DNA from: Klebsiella michiganensis
Lineage (GTDB): Bacteria; Pseudomonadota; Gammaproteobacteria; Enterobacterales; Enterobacteriaceae
DNA: 64,000 nucleotides
Direction: 5' to 3'
NCBI RefSeq assembly: GCF_002925905.1
Contig: NZ_PRDB01000006.1
Coordinates: 310,001-374,000, forward strand
The translations under genes and the position numbers were made by a program. Positions 43,544-53,800 of this stretch are shown in pieces (position 1 is the stretch's first letter; each line of letters opens with the position of its first letter). Below the pieces are notes generated by a model that saw nothing but the letters and a program-made list of their open reading frames with translations, was not told the origin of the DNA and did not search any database.

Positions 43544-43993
43544 ATGGGATTATTAAATTTTGTCAAAGAAGCGGGCGAGAAAATATGGGACGCCGTCTCC
43601 GGCGGCAGCAAGGAAGATAAGGCCGACAAGCTGAAAAAACATATTGATGGTCTTAATCTGCCTGGTGCCGAAAAGGTCAATATTGATGTTGCGGACGACG
43701 GCACCGCGACGGTTACCGGCGATGTCGGTTCGCAAGAAGATAAGGAAAAAATTCTGGTGGCGGTAGGTAACGTCACCGGCGTTGGTCAGGTTAATGACAG
43801 CGTGAAGGTGACGCAAAGCGGGGCGGAAAGTCGTTATTATACGGTGAAATCCGGCGACACCCTGAGCGCCATCTCTAAAGCGATGTATGGCTCTGCTAAT
43901 GACTACCAACGTATTTTTGAAGCCAACAAACCGATGCTGACGCATCCCGATAAAATCTATCCGGGCCAGGTGCTGATTATTCCGGCGAAGTAA
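43544..43993 (+). CDS. kbp: BON and LysM domain potassium-binding protein
   Basis: This 149-aa protein closely matches E. coli Kbp (YgaU). The N-terminus [18 protein letters not shown] is followed by a BON domain (about 25-88, [20 protein letters not shown]) and a LysM domain (about 98-147, [19 protein letters not shown]). It has no signal peptide; Kbp is a cytoplasmic K+ sensor induced under salt stress and by RpoS. GGAGG is upstream. A TATACT at 43,414-43,419 is a candidate -10. Downstream lies the IS903-group insertion and then the yersiniabactin locus. Confidence 0.92.
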   Translation: MGLLNFVKEAGEKIWDAVSGGSKEDKADKLKKHIDGLNLPGAEKVNIDVADDGTATVTGDVGSQEDKEKILVAVGNVTGVGQVNDSVKVTQSGAESRYYTVKSGDTLSAISKAMYGSANDYQRIFEANKPMLTHPDKIYPGQVLIIPAK

Positions 43994-44002
43994 GCGCTGA
44001 AT

Positions 44003-44032
44003 TCCTTCGGCAGCAGCAGGCCGATGGAATTA
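44003..44032 (+). terminator. Imperfect stem-loop after kbp
   Basis: AATTCCTTCGGC pairs with GCCGATGGAATT (one two-base mismatch) around an eight-base loop. It lies 10 bp after the kbp stop and could terminate that transcript. The T tract is short. Confidence 0.45.
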
Positions 44033-44100
44033 TCTTCAAGGCCGGCCAGTGACAATATAGGTTTTGTTGCTGGCTGGGGTTGTCCCGGGCGTTCTCCTGA

Positions 44101-44109
44101 CGTCAACGA
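44101..44109. repeat. Left copy of IS target duplication
   Basis: CGTCAACGA immediately left of the IS. It differs at its second base from the right copy. Confidence 0.75.
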
Positions 44110-45166
44110 GGCTTTGTTGAATAAATCAGATTTCGGGTAAGTCTCCCCCGTAGCGGGTTGTGTTTTCAGGCAATACGCACGCTTTCAGGCATACCTGCTT
44201 TCGTCATTTTGTTCAGCGCTCGTACCAGGGCCATAGCCTCCGCAACCTGACCATCGTAGTCACGCAGCGTCAGTGAACCCCCGAACAGCTGTTTTACCCG
44301 GTACATCGCCGTTTCCGCTATCGAGCGACGGTTGTAATCTGTTGTCCATTTCCACCGCGCATTACTCCCGGTCATTCGCTGATTAGCCACTGCACGGTTA
44401 CGGTCTGCATATTCACCGGGCCAGTAACCCGCGCCTTTTCGGGGTGGGATAAGCGCGCTGATTTTCTTACGCCGCAGTTCATCATGACAGAGCCGGGTGT
44501 CGTAAGCGCCGTCTGCCGATGCTGCCCTGATTTTTCTGTGAGTCTGCCGGATAAGACCCGGGAAGGCTTCTGAGTCCGTCACATTGTTCAGCGACAGGTC
44601 TGCACAGATGATTTCATGTGTGTTGCTGTCAACTGCCAGATGCAACTTTCGCCATATACGACGGCGTTCTTTGCCGTGTTTTTTGACTTTCCATTCGCCT
44701 TCACCAAAGACCTTCAGCCCGGTGGAATCAATCACCAGATGCGCGATTTCACCCCGGGTGAACGTTTTGAAACTGACATTAACCGACTTTGCGCGCTTGC
44801 TGACACTGGTGTAATCCGGGCAGCGCAACGGAACATTCATCAGTGTAAAAATGGAATCAATAAAACCCTGTGCAGCCCGCAGGGTCAACCTGAACACGCG
44901 TTTAATGACCAGAACGGTGGTGATGGCGAGATCAGAATAGCGCTGAGGTCTTCCCCGTGATGAAGGCGTTGCCGACTCATACCAGGCCTGAATAGCTTCA
45001 TCATCCAGCCAGAAAGTTATGGAGCCACGGTTGATGAGGGCTTTATTGTAGGTGGGCCAGTTGGTGATTTTGAACTTTTGCTTTGCCACGGAACGGTCTG
45101 CGTTGTCGGGAAGATGCGTGATCTGATCCTTCAACTCAGCAAAAGTTCGATTTATTCAACAAAGCC
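44110..45166 (-). mobile_element. IS903-group insertion sequence (IS5 family), 1057 bp
   Basis: The element is bounded by perfect 18-bp inverted repeats: GGCTTTGTTGAATAAATC at 44,110-44,127 and its complement at 45,149-45,166. The length of 1057 bp equals that of IS903. A full-length transposase ORF reads on the minus strand. Flanks are CGTCAACGA (left) and CATCAACGA (right), a 9-bp target duplication with one mismatch. It stands between kbp and fyuA. Confidence 0.95.
44166..45134 (-). CDS. tnp: IS903-group transposase
   Basis: This 322-aa DDE transposase of the IS5/IS903 group has the catalytic motifs in VIDSTGLKVFG (D), ASADGAYDTR (D) and RRSIAETAMYRVKQLFG (E with the YREK-like signature). 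The N-terminus ITNWPTYNKALINRGSITFW is standard for the group, while the first 15 residues (MKDQITHLPDNADRSVAKQK) are a variant of that in Tn903's IS. The length is intact, so transposition competence is likely. Confidence 0.96.
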   Translation of the reverse strand: MKDQITHLPDNADRSVAKQKFKITNWPTYNKALINRGSITFWLDDEAIQAWYESATPSSRGRPQRYSDLAITTVLVIKRVFRLTLRAAQGFIDSIFTLMNVPLRCPDYTSVSKRAKSVNVSFKTFTRGEIAHLVIDSTGLKVFGEGEWKVKKHGKERRRIWRKLHLAVDSNTHEIICADLSLNNVTDSEAFPGLIRQTHRKIRAASADGAYDTRLCHDELRRKKISALIPPRKGAGYWPGEYADRNRAVANQRMTGSNARWKWTTDYNRRSIAETAMYRVKQLFGGSLTLRDYDGQVAEAMALVRALNKMTKAGMPESVRIA

Positions 45167-45175
45167 CATCAACGA
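45167..45175. repeat. Right copy of IS target duplication
   Basis: CATCAACGA immediately right of the IS; eight of nine bases match the left copy. Confidence 0.75.
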
Positions 45176-45191
45176 GTTAAATTCGGTGATG

Positions 45192-45218
45192 ACAGGGATG
45201 CGATTATTACATCCCTGT
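45192..45218 (-). terminator. Stem-loop after fyuA
   Basis: ACAGGGATG and CATCCCTGT form a perfect 9-bp stem with a nine-base loop, 9 bp beyond the fyuA stop on the minus strand. It probably ends the fyuA transcript. There is no strong U run. Confidence 0.6.
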
Positions 45219-45227
45219 ATCGTTGGA

Positions 45228-47249
45228 TCAGAAGAAATCAATTCGCGTATTGATACCGACGGTGCGGCCCATATTAACCTGCGCGACGGCGCTGCTGCCG
45301 TTCATATATCCATAGGTACGGTAACGACGGTCGAACAGATTATCGACATAGACGGAAATATTCATCCGTTCCGTGGCCTGCCAGCCCAGGCTGCTGTCAA
45401 GGGTGGCGTAAGTGCCTTGGCGCAGCTGGTTGTCGCCATCGAAATAGTGCGGCCCCACCAGATTAACCGCCAGCCGGGGCATCAGTGCGCCATAGCGCGT
45501 ATCAATCACGCCATTCACGCTGCTTCCCGCGCCGTAACGCGGTACGAACGGCACCCGGTTGCCGTGGTACAGCTCGCTGTCGTTGGTGAATTCGGAACGG
45601 ATCATGTTACCATTGATATCCCATGACCAGCCGGGGGCAAACCGCCATTTCGCTTCCAGCTCAACGCCGGTGGCGTCGGCTCTCCCCGCGTTGCTTAAGG
45701 TCTGCATTCCGACCGGGCCAGAGTAGAGCTGCATATCTTTGGTGTGGGTATAGAAGGTGGCGGCTTGCAGCGTGACGTCGGCGGTTTCGTATCGGGTACC
45801 AATTTCATAGTTGATGGATTTTTCCGCGTTGAACGGTTTGGCATCAAGACCTGCGGTAGGCACGATATTGTATCCGGAAGGTTTATATCCCTGGGCGACG
45901 CGGGTATATACTCGCCAGTCGCCGGTCAGCAGATAGCCTGCGGAGATCTGTCCGAGTACCCGGTCGTCATTGCTTTTACCCTGGTCGCCAAATGGGTTTC
46001 CCAGCATGCTGCCGTGATACTGCGTGCTGGCTTTATCATGCGAGAAACGCACGCCGCCGCCGATGTCAAAACGTTCGGTTAAATGCCAGGTCAGATCGCT
46101 GTAGGCGGCAAGGGTTTCAGCGGTGGTATAGCCGGTGCTGCTTAAATAGGGCATCGTCGGCATATCGTAGGCGGAATTTAGCTTTTCGCGGGTGTTCTGC
46201 CGGTACAACCCAAATACCATATCCACGGTACGCGTATCGCCGAGGGTGGCGGCGCGTAGCTCCTGCACATCCTGGTTCCAGCGCTGGGGCATATTGACGA
46301 TCAACGAGCCGGAAGGGAAGGTCCGGGAATAATTCTGCTGCTGCCAGGCGCCGATCAGATTGAAAACCCAGTCATCGGTAGCGTATTTACCGCTCAGCGT
46401 CTGGCTGTCAGTACAGCGCCGTAGGTACGGGTCCGGTGAACCCTCGCCGAGAGACAGCGTACGGCTCTTGAGATCATTCCATGCCACGTAGGCATCTTGT
46501 GTAGCGCGAGTGCATTCGCGCGAGGCGGAAAACCCCATTTCCCAGGGCTGGTCGTCCGGCGCCAGACGCAGTTTCACATTCCCGATACTGGCGCGGGTAC
46601 CGCCTAAATCATCGCTACCGGTCGAGGGGTTAATCATCTCGCCGTCATCAACCTGGCGTAAAAGGGTCACGCTGCCGTATAACAGGCCATCCTGAATCGG
46701 GCCGCTCAGGTTGAGTTTGCTTCGATAACTGTCACGACTGCTGACGCCGCCTTCAATATAGCCGCGCGGCGTGCTGTCCGGCTGCTGGGTGACGATGTTA
46801 ATGATCCCGCCCTGGGCGCTTTTGCCATATAAGGTGCCCTGCGGTCCTCGCAGCAGCTCCACGCTCTGCACATCGGTCAGCGCCTGGATGGTGTTGGTCG
46901 AAAGCTGCGGGACGCCATCGACATACAGGGTAACGGCGGGGTTATAAAAGTCCTGGGCCGAAGAGATGCCGCGTAGGGAGATCGTTGAAAAAAGCATGTT
47001 GCCGCTATTTTCAATATTCAGCCCAGGCAACACTCTGGGGAGTTTGTCACTGGCGGTAACGCCCGCGTCGCTTAACTCCGTCGCGCTGATAACGGTAGAA
47101 GAGACATTATTGGCTGATGCCGAGCGGGAAGACTGTTTGCTGGCGGTGACCACCAACGTGCTTTCGTCTTGCTGTGAGGTTTGGCTATGAGCAGCGGCCG
47201 GGAGTAAAAATCCCCCCAGAACCAGAGGATAAAACCGTGTCATTTTCAT
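45228..47249 (-). CDS. fyuA: Yersiniabactin/pesticin outer-membrane receptor FyuA (Psn)
   Basis: This TonB-dependent receptor for ferric yersiniabactin is 673 aa from ATG 47,249. The track start adds 36 unsupported residues; MKMTRFYPLVLGGFLLPAAA is the known signal peptide form and gives the family length. The TonB box is in ESTLVVTASKQ. The plug contains VLPGLNIENSGN, VQSVELLRGPQGTLYGKSAQ and GGIINIVTQQP. The barrel ends in VGINTRIDFF with terminal Phe. By recollection it is highly similar to Yersinia FyuA with scattered substitutions. A Fur-like box lies upstream. Gene order is that of the high-pathogenicity island. Confidence 0.97.
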   Translation of the reverse strand: MKMTRFYPLVLGGFLLPAAAHSQTSQQDESTLVVTASKQSSRSASANNVSSTVISATELSDAGVTASDKLPRVLPGLNIENSGNMLFSTISLRGISSAQDFYNPAVTLYVDGVPQLSTNTIQALTDVQSVELLRGPQGTLYGKSAQGGIINIVTQQPDSTPRGYIEGGVSSRDSYRSKLNLSGPIQDGLLYGSVTLLRQVDDGEMINPSTGSDDLGGTRASIGNVKLRLAPDDQPWEMGFSASRECTRATQDAYVAWNDLKSRTLSLGEGSPDPYLRRCTDSQTLSGKYATDDWVFNLIGAWQQQNYSRTFPSGSLIVNMPQRWNQDVQELRAATLGDTRTVDMVFGLYRQNTREKLNSAYDMPTMPYLSSTGYTTAETLAAYSDLTWHLTERFDIGGGVRFSHDKASTQYHGSMLGNPFGDQGKSNDDRVLGQISAGYLLTGDWRVYTRVAQGYKPSGYNIVPTAGLDAKPFNAEKSINYEIGTRYETADVTLQAATFYTHTKDMQLYSGPVGMQTLSNAGRADATGVELEAKWRFAPGWSWDINGNMIRSEFTNDSELYHGNRVPFVPRYGAGSSVNGVIDTRYGALMPRLAVNLVGPHYFDGDNQLRQGTYATLDSSLGWQATERMNISVYVDNLFDRRYRTYGYMNGSSAVAQVNMGRTVGINTRIDFF

Positions 47250-47303
47250 TGTTATGAATCCCTGAAAAACGGCGAGACGCCAAAATACCGATAATGGTGA
47301 ATT

Positions 47304-47322
47304 GAAAATGATAACTATTTCT
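47304..47322 (-). promoter_or_regulatory. Fur-like box upstream of fyuA
   Basis: GAAAATGATAACTATTTCT on the plus strand matches 13 of 19 positions of the Fur consensus and lies 55 bp before the fyuA start within the ybtE-fyuA gap. fyuA is known to be Fur-controlled in Yersinia. Confidence 0.6.
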
Positions 47323-47378
47323 AATTGCACTGCTACCCGAAACGGGTTTATTTCCACCTGTTTCGGGTAGCGGGGCGC

Positions 47379-48956
47379 TTATTGGGCTGAATGGCGATAA
47401 CGCTCAATGGCGAGCGCCGTCAGGCGCTTTTTATCTACCTTGCCGACGGCGGTGAGCGGCCAGTGGGTCAGATACTCAATTTGATCGGGAATCTTCCACG
47501 CGCTGATCCCCATTCGGACCAGCTTTTGACGCAGCTGTTGATAGTCAGAGGGAGTGCGTTGCGCGATGATAAACGCGCATATCCGCTCGCCAAGCAGCTT
47601 GTCCGGCGCGGCGACCACGGCGCAATCCTTTACGTCTTCCAGACGCATCAGCACCGATTCCACTTCCGCAGCGGCTATTTTCTCTCCGGCGCGGTTGATC
47701 TGCTCTTTTATACGCCCCTCAACGTACAGATTTCCCGCCTCATCGAGCCTGACATTGTCGCCCGTACGGTAAAATCCTTGCGCGGTAAAGGCCCGCGCAT
47801 TGTGCTCGGGAGCGCGATAATAGCCCGTAATAGTATAAGGACCGCGCGTTAATAACTGTCCTGTTTCGCCGGGCGCAACGTCGTTCTCCTCTTCGTCAAC
47901 GACGTGAATTTCATCCAGGGGAGACATAGGGCGCCCCTGGCTGTGGAGAACGGTGGCCATAGGATCGTCCAACCGGGTAAAGCAGAGCAAGCCTTCCGCC
48001 ATACCGAATACCTGTTGCAGGGGGCAATCAAACGTCGAGATAACCTGCTCAGCAAGCGTTGGGTCAAGCCGGGCGCCGCCCACCTGAATGACGCGTAGCG
48101 AAGAGAGATCGCTGTCTTCCCACTCTCTGGCCTGCACCCAGAGCTGCGCCAGCGCCGGTACCAGGGCGACGTGGGTCACGCCTTGTTCAGCGATTAAAGG
48201 CATCACCTCATCGCAGCTGGCGCTGTCGGTCAATACCACTTTTCCGCCGCAGGCAAGGGTTCCCAGAATACCGGGGCAGGCCAGCGGAAAGTTATGCGCC
48301 ACGGGGAGGACAGCGAGATACACGCTCTGTGGCTTAAGGCCGCACAGTTCGGCGGAGGCGCTGAAGTTATAGCTATAGTCAGCGTGCCGTCGCGGGATAA
48401 GCTTTGGCGTCCCGGTGGTGCCGCCTGAGAGCAGCAGCAGCGCGGTGCCGGCAGCATCGGGCTGCGGCCACGCCTGCCGTTCGCCGCGCAGCGAGAAGAG
48501 CGGCGTAAAATCGTCGCCTTCGGTCTCACCTGCGACCAGAACTTGCCGCAGGCAGGCGTGTTTGCGCGCCATCTGGCGGGCCAGGTCTGCGTGGCTTTCT
48601 CCGTGAATCACATAAGCGGCCGGTTGCGCCAGCGCCATCAGCGCGTCAATATCCAGCGCCCGCTGCGAGGGCATCGCCAGAACAGGGATAACGCCCAGTC
48701 TTAACAGCGCGAACAGCAGGATCACAAATGCGTTGCCGTTGGGGAGTTGGATAAGCACATGTTCTCCCGGACGCAAACCCAGCGAGTATAACCCTGCAGC
48801 AAGCTCATCGACCCGAAGATCGAGCGCGCTGTAGGTCAGCAAGCCTTTGGCATCAACGACAGCAATTCGCGAGGGATAGCGAGCCGCCCAGTGGCGCAGC
48901 TGTTCAGCAATGGGGAAGGGATACTGTTTTATCAGAGAATCAAAGGAAGAGTGCAT
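47379..48956 (-). CDS. ybtE: Salicyl-AMP ligase YbtE
   Basis: This is a 525-aa adenylating enzyme, the same length as in Yersinia. It activates salicylate and loads the aryl carrier domain of HMWP2. Motifs are the P-loop LLLSGGTTGTPKLIPR, the mid-domain VFGMAEGLLCFTRLDDP, YRTGDNVRLDEAGNLYVEGR and the C-terminal catalytic Lys in LTAVGKVDKKRL. It starts 3 bp after ybtT. It is cytoplasmic and probably in one transcript with irp2-irp1-ybtU-ybtT. Confidence 0.96.
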   Translation of the reverse strand: MHSSFDSLIKQYPFPIAEQLRHWAARYPSRIAVVDAKGLLTYSALDLRVDELAAGLYSLGLRPGEHVLIQLPNGNAFVILLFALLRLGVIPVLAMPSQRALDIDALMALAQPAAYVIHGESHADLARQMARKHACLRQVLVAGETEGDDFTPLFSLRGERQAWPQPDAAGTALLLLSGGTTGTPKLIPRRHADYSYNFSASAELCGLKPQSVYLAVLPVAHNFPLACPGILGTLACGGKVVLTDSASCDEVMPLIAEQGVTHVALVPALAQLWVQAREWEDSDLSSLRVIQVGGARLDPTLAEQVISTFDCPLQQVFGMAEGLLCFTRLDDPMATVLHSQGRPMSPLDEIHVVDEEENDVAPGETGQLLTRGPYTITGYYRAPEHNARAFTAQGFYRTGDNVRLDEAGNLYVEGRIKEQINRAGEKIAAAEVESVLMRLEDVKDCAVVAAPDKLLGERICAFIIAQRTPSDYQQLRQKLVRMGISAWKIPDQIEYLTHWPLTAVGKVDKKRLTALAIERYRHSAQ

Positions 48957-48959
48957 GCG

Positions 48960-49763
48960 TCACCTTTCTGAAGTGCAGGACCGATTTTGCAAAGCGGTCG
49001 TCGCAGAAAATACGTAGGGAAAATGGTGAATAATCTGCGTAAAAAAGGCCCTGGATTGTTGCAGCAGATAAAAATGGTCGCCGTCAATCACCACCTCGCC
49101 TGCGATATGGTTCAGCCACGGACGCCAGGCCTCCATCTCCGGCCGGGAGGCTTCACGATCGCGGCTGCCGCACACGAGCAGCGCAGGCGTGTACAGCGGC
49201 GGAAAATCGTCGAGCGAGTCGTAGTGATAGTGCTCAGTAGCGTAAAAATCAGCGCGCAGAAGAGGAAGAAATAGCGACAGTAGTTCCTTGTTTTCCTGTA
49301 GTTCAGGCGAACATCCGCCGATATCGATCAGTTCAGCGATAAAGTCGGCATCTTCGCGGTCGCTGAGCCTGCGCCGGGAATGCAGATGAGGGGCATGGCA
49401 GCCGGAAATAATCAGCCCTTGTGGGGGAAGCCCCCGTTGTTCCAGAAGCCGGCAGGTTTCAAACGCCACCTGCGCGCCCATGCTGTGCCCGGCAAGTAAA
49501 AGCGGGGCGTCAGGCGATACGCTCTCTTCCAGTTCGTCCGCCAGCAGCGACGCCAGTTGCGTAATGCTGCTGAGCGGCGCCAGATGGCGCAGGCGATCGC
49601 GCCCCGGCCAGGTCACCAGGGAAAGCGCGATCTCCGCCATGGGGTGGTCTCGCCAGCGGCGAAACGCGCTACTGCTGCCGCCCGCGAAGGGGCACATCAC
49701 CAGATGCGCCGTACTGGCGTTGCGGGCGGGCCATAACGGTATACACATGGCAGATTGCATCAC
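48960..49763 (-). CDS. ybtT: Type II thioesterase YbtT
   Basis: This 267-aa alpha/beta hydrolase removes wrong or stalled acyl groups from the HMWP carrier domains. The nucleophile is Ser in LLAGHSMGAQVAF, the Asp is in LVCGSRDREA and the His is in VIDGDHFYLLQ. It overlaps ybtU by 4 bp (ATGA). The length equals that of the Yersinia protein. Confidence 0.95.
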   Translation of the reverse strand: MMQSAMCIPLWPARNASTAHLVMCPFAGGSSSAFRRWRDHPMAEIALSLVTWPGRDRLRHLAPLSSITQLASLLADELEESVSPDAPLLLAGHSMGAQVAFETCRLLEQRGLPPQGLIISGCHAPHLHSRRRLSDREDADFIAELIDIGGCSPELQENKELLSLFLPLLRADFYATEHYHYDSLDDFPPLYTPALLVCGSRDREASRPEMEAWRPWLNHIAGEVVIDGDHFYLLQQSRAFFTQIIHHFPYVFSATTALQNRSCTSER

Positions 49764-50857
49764 CGGGACTCCTCATCGTGGCGGTAGAAAGCCGGTAACC
49801 GGTCGTGACGCGGCGGCGTCAGATGTCGGATCTCCGCATGGCCGGTCTCACGTAAAATCTGCTGCCATAAATGTGATAACGCGAGCTGATGAGCGGAGTG
49901 GCAGGCCGCCGGCAGATTTCCACCCCCCAGATGGCAGCGCAGCTGCTGTAGCAACCTGCCGACCCCCTCCGGTCCGGCGGTTTCACAGCAATCACGCCAG
50001 CTCAGGGGAGCCGCGCTGCGCGTCTGACCCGGCGGGTCGCGCAGGATCTCCGGCCTGCGGTAGAGACTACGAACATTCGCCTGATGTTCTGCGACAAACA
50101 GGCTGGATGACCAGACCACGGGGCCGTAGCTTGCCTCCAGCGAAAGATGACCTTCCGGCCAGCCCAGCAGCAAACGGTGCATAATCAGGCTGTGCATATC
50201 AGGATCGTCAGGATCGAGATAGCGCTGAAGTAGCAGACAGGCTTCTCCCGCCGGCCAGAAAAGTCTCAGACAGTGAAAGTCGCTAAAGCTACCGACCACT
50301 TCGCACGCCACGCTGGCGGCATCAACCTCTAGCGCCAGCAACAACAAATCCAGCGTGGAGTAGAGCAACTGTCGGCTGGTGGTAGCGTGAGCAACCGACG
50401 GCGCCTGATCCAGGCTGCGACGTAACCGCTGCGCATCCCCGAGCCAGGCGCGACCCGCACGCGCGTGCGGATAAAACGTGTTGACCCAATAGCAGCGGCC
50501 CCGTTCCTGCGCCAGCGCTTGTAAAGAACGGACGTCATCCGGGTGGAGGGGATGCTCCTGAATCACGTGCACGCCGCGGGTCAAAAAGTGCCGGGCAAGC
50601 TGGGTTCCGCTCCCGCCGGCGACGGTTGAGCGCACGACGATACAGGCGATATCCGGCATCTCGGCGATCTGTTCCGGCGAGGTATACAGCGGGATTCCAA
50701 ACGCATAGGCCAGCTCTCTCGATCGCGCGCTTCCCTGGGACAGAAGACCAACCAGTTCCAGCCCCTCCTGGGGCTGCATAAAGGCGTTGAGGTACATTTC
50801 GCCAAATTTAGCGCCCACAATCAGTACGCGTTGCTTAGGGGCGGCGGACGGCATCAT
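49760..50857 (-). CDS. ybtU: Thiazolinyl imide reductase YbtU (Irp3)
   Basis: This 365-aa NADPH-dependent reductase converts the middle thiazoline to thiazolidine during synthesis. The N-terminal Rossmann motif is VLIVGAKFGEMYLNAF, and EHPLHPDDV is in the active-site region of the Gfo/Idh/MocA-like fold. The track start (50,953) lies within irp1. ATG 50,857 overlaps the irp1 TGA and gives the Yersinia length and N-terminus MMPSAAPKQRV. Confidence 0.96.
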   Translation of the reverse strand: MMPSAAPKQRVLIVGAKFGEMYLNAFMQPQEGLELVGLLSQGSARSRELAYAFGIPLYTSPEQIAEMPDIACIVVRSTVAGGSGTQLARHFLTRGVHVIQEHPLHPDDVRSLQALAQERGRCYWVNTFYPHARAGRAWLGDAQRLRRSLDQAPSVAHATTSRQLLYSTLDLLLLALEVDAASVACEVVGSFSDFHCLRLFWPAGEACLLLQRYLDPDDPDMHSLIMHRLLLGWPEGHLSLEASYGPVVWSSSLFVAEHQANVRSLYRRPEILRDPPGQTRSAAPLSWRDCCETAGPEGVGRLLQQLRCHLGGGNLPAACHSAHQLALSHLWQQILRETGHAEIRHLTPPRHDRLPAFYRHDEESR

Positions 50858-53800
50858 AACGTGTTCTCCGGTTGCGTTGAGGTTGCGCCGAGCCAGCGCT
50901 TTATATGCTGCGCACAGGTCTGAACGTGGGGGGGCTCCAGCATGATTTGCCAATGGCTGGCTTTAATCGCATAGCTGTCGGCGCGGTCTATCCAGGTTTG
51001 CCATTCGGTTTCCGCTGGCGTCCAGCGCGCGTGTCTCATCGCGGCATGCACGATGAGACAGGGGAGCGGAACGGTTTCGTCCGGCGTATGCTCGGTCAGT
51101 AAGCGCAGCAGATGCGCGATGTTGTCGATCCACGCTTCCGCCGCCTGCAGCGTCAGGTTTTGCGCCATTATTCCCGCCGTTCTGGCAAGGTCGATAAAAT
51201 CGGCAAGCTGGCGGTCGGGCGTCAGCCGATCGAAATGTTCCGGCAGCGCCAGCGGCGTATCTCCTTCGGCTAACAGCCGCAGCAGGGCCGTCCGGTTTGC
51301 GCAACGAAAATCCTGTCGACACACGGGATCGATTAACGCCAGCCGTACCTGCTCGCCTTTGGCATCCAGTCGCTGCGCGGCGCCCGCCGCAAGAAAAGCG
51401 CCATACGACCAACCCGCCAGAACATAAGGGCCGTGCGGCTGCTGGCGGCGGATACTCGCGACATACTCATCGATCATCCGATCAAGCGTGGCAAAACGCT
51501 GCGGCGATTTTGCCTGCAGGCCGAAAACGGGCATATTCAGCGCGCTGGCGAGCGGCAGCCAGGCGCTGATATCGCCGTCTGAAGCATGGAAAACAAACAA
51601 CGTTTCGTCGCCACCGCCCTGGCAAATGGGCACAGGATTCTCCTCTCCCGACGAACAGGACTGCAGATGGGCGCAGAAGTCGCTGAGCGTTGAATGGGTG
51701 AACAGATCCTGAAGGCTGGCGCTGGCAATCCCTCTGCGGTTCAACTGCGCGACCATCCTTGTCGCCATCAGGCTGTCGCCGCCCAGCGCGAAAAAGTCGT
51801 GATGTCTGGCCACGGCGCGAGACAGCAGCGTTTGCCAGAGTTCAGCGACCTGTTTTTCCAGCGCCGGATCTCCCCCGGAGCTCGGTGTCGATTCGGCTGG
51901 CGCAATCTGTGCGTCAGGTGGGGCCGATAGCGGAGTAAATAACGTTTCTCGCTGCCGGATCTGCAACGCGGGCAGGGTGGCGCCAAAACGCTGCTGCAGA
52001 TAGCGGCTCACGGCTGCTTTATCCGGGCGATTCACCCCAGGCGAACGTGCGACCAGCAGATGCTGGCGCAGCGGCGACGATTCCTGCGGCGGCCAGGCCA
52101 GTTCGTTGGCAAAACCGGCCTGCACAAGCACTTCCTGCCACGCCGAACGGGTGAGCATAGGTTTTTCATCCCGGAGGCGGAAATCGCGGTATCCGCTTAA
52201 CCCTTCGATAAAGCCGACGCTCGCCAGCTGGAATATGCTGTTTCGTTCCGTCGCTTCCACGATCAGCAGACGTCCGCCGGCTTTCAGCAACCGCTTTAAT
52301 CGGCGCAACGACTGTACGACATGGCTGGCGTCGTGAAGCACGTTGACGGCAATAATCAGGTCGTAACCCGCCTCGGGGTGGGCGGTAAAATCCAGCGGCT
52401 GGTTGATATCGAATAAGGCGTAAGACACCCGCGATTCATCGTGGAAACGGGTTCGGGCGTCGTTGAGGAACTGCGCGGAGACATCCGTGAAGTGGTATGA
52501 CAGCCGCGTGTTTCGCGTGGCCTTCAGCACCGGTTCCGCGGTGGCTGCGGTTCCGGCGCCCACCTCGAGGATCCGTTCTGCGCCGCAAAGGGCGGCAATC
52601 TGCGCGGTATAGCGATTCAGACAAGCGCTGGCGGGGTTTTCGCGATACAGCGCGTCGGTTACGCGCAACGACTCGTTGAACAGCAGTTCCAGCGGCGAAC
52701 ACTGCCCGGAGAAGAGGTCGTCGTGCCGGGCGATGCAGGCGACAAGATACTGCGCCAGCGCCTGGCTCCAGTGGGTTTGCGGGCAAGCTTCGTGAGGTTC
52801 GGGAATTTCGCTGAGCGGAATGCGGCAGCGCCAGCTATCCCCCTCGCGCACTAACCATTCTCTTTCCGCCAGACACTGCAGCCACTGGCGTAGCAGGCGC
52901 CGGTGTGACGCTTGCGCGCCCAACGCCTGTACTATTTTGCCAAATGGGTGGGCAACCTCCGGGGTGGTGAACAGACGGTGGCGATATAGCGTTGCGGCAA
53001 TCCCCTGCAGCGCACGCGCCTCCAGCCAGCGCCAGGTCGCTTCCAGCTCGTCAAGTTGCGTCTGTTCAGGCAACGGCAGCGCCAGTGAGGCGAGATCGTG
53101 CTCATCATGTAACGGCGCTGAGGGCGGTGGATCCTCGGTCATAACGATATCCAGGGTTAACGCGCCATTTTCGCTTAATTCCGCTCTGGCCTGTTGGATG
53201 CAGGGGTATTCCTGCGCCGCTTGCTCAATATCCCGCAGATCGTAGTCTGTCTGCGCGTTCAGCGGCCAGCGGCGGCGGGGAATGTGTTCGGCAATCCCGC
53301 TGTCCATGGTCTCCAGGACTTCAGGGGTGGCAATGGCGGCCTGCAGGATGGCGCAGTAGTCATTAAACATCGCTTCAGCCGCGCCCGGTTCCAGCACGTT
53401 ATCCATGCAGTACCAGCTAAACGTCAACGCGCCATCGCTCTCCATCACCTGATGATCCAGCCAGACCTGCGGCGTTTGCGTAAAGACATAGCAGGGTTCG
53501 CCGAACAGATGACTCATTGCCCGGTCGATAGCCATTCCTTCCAGCGTCATCCCCAGCATGCTGGTAAACACCACCGGCATCAGCGGTTGACGCTGGGATC
53601 CGCGCTGGCGCCCCAGCTCGCGGATCGCCTCAACGCCGTTCACTTCGCTGTGCGCCATGTTTTGCCAGAGACGCTGCTGGGTCCGTTGCATCTGCTCCTG
53701 CAGCGTTAGCGGCGTTGAGAAGTTAAAATCAACCAGCGTGACGGAGGTAAAATCCCCGATCAACTGATTGATTTGCGGGTGGATCGGCTGGCGATTGAAG

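Noticed and set aside
44040-45227. HPI attachment site or asparagine tRNA at the island edge
   Set aside because: I looked for a tRNA and for the 17-bp repeat known from HPI ends and found neither in this stretch.
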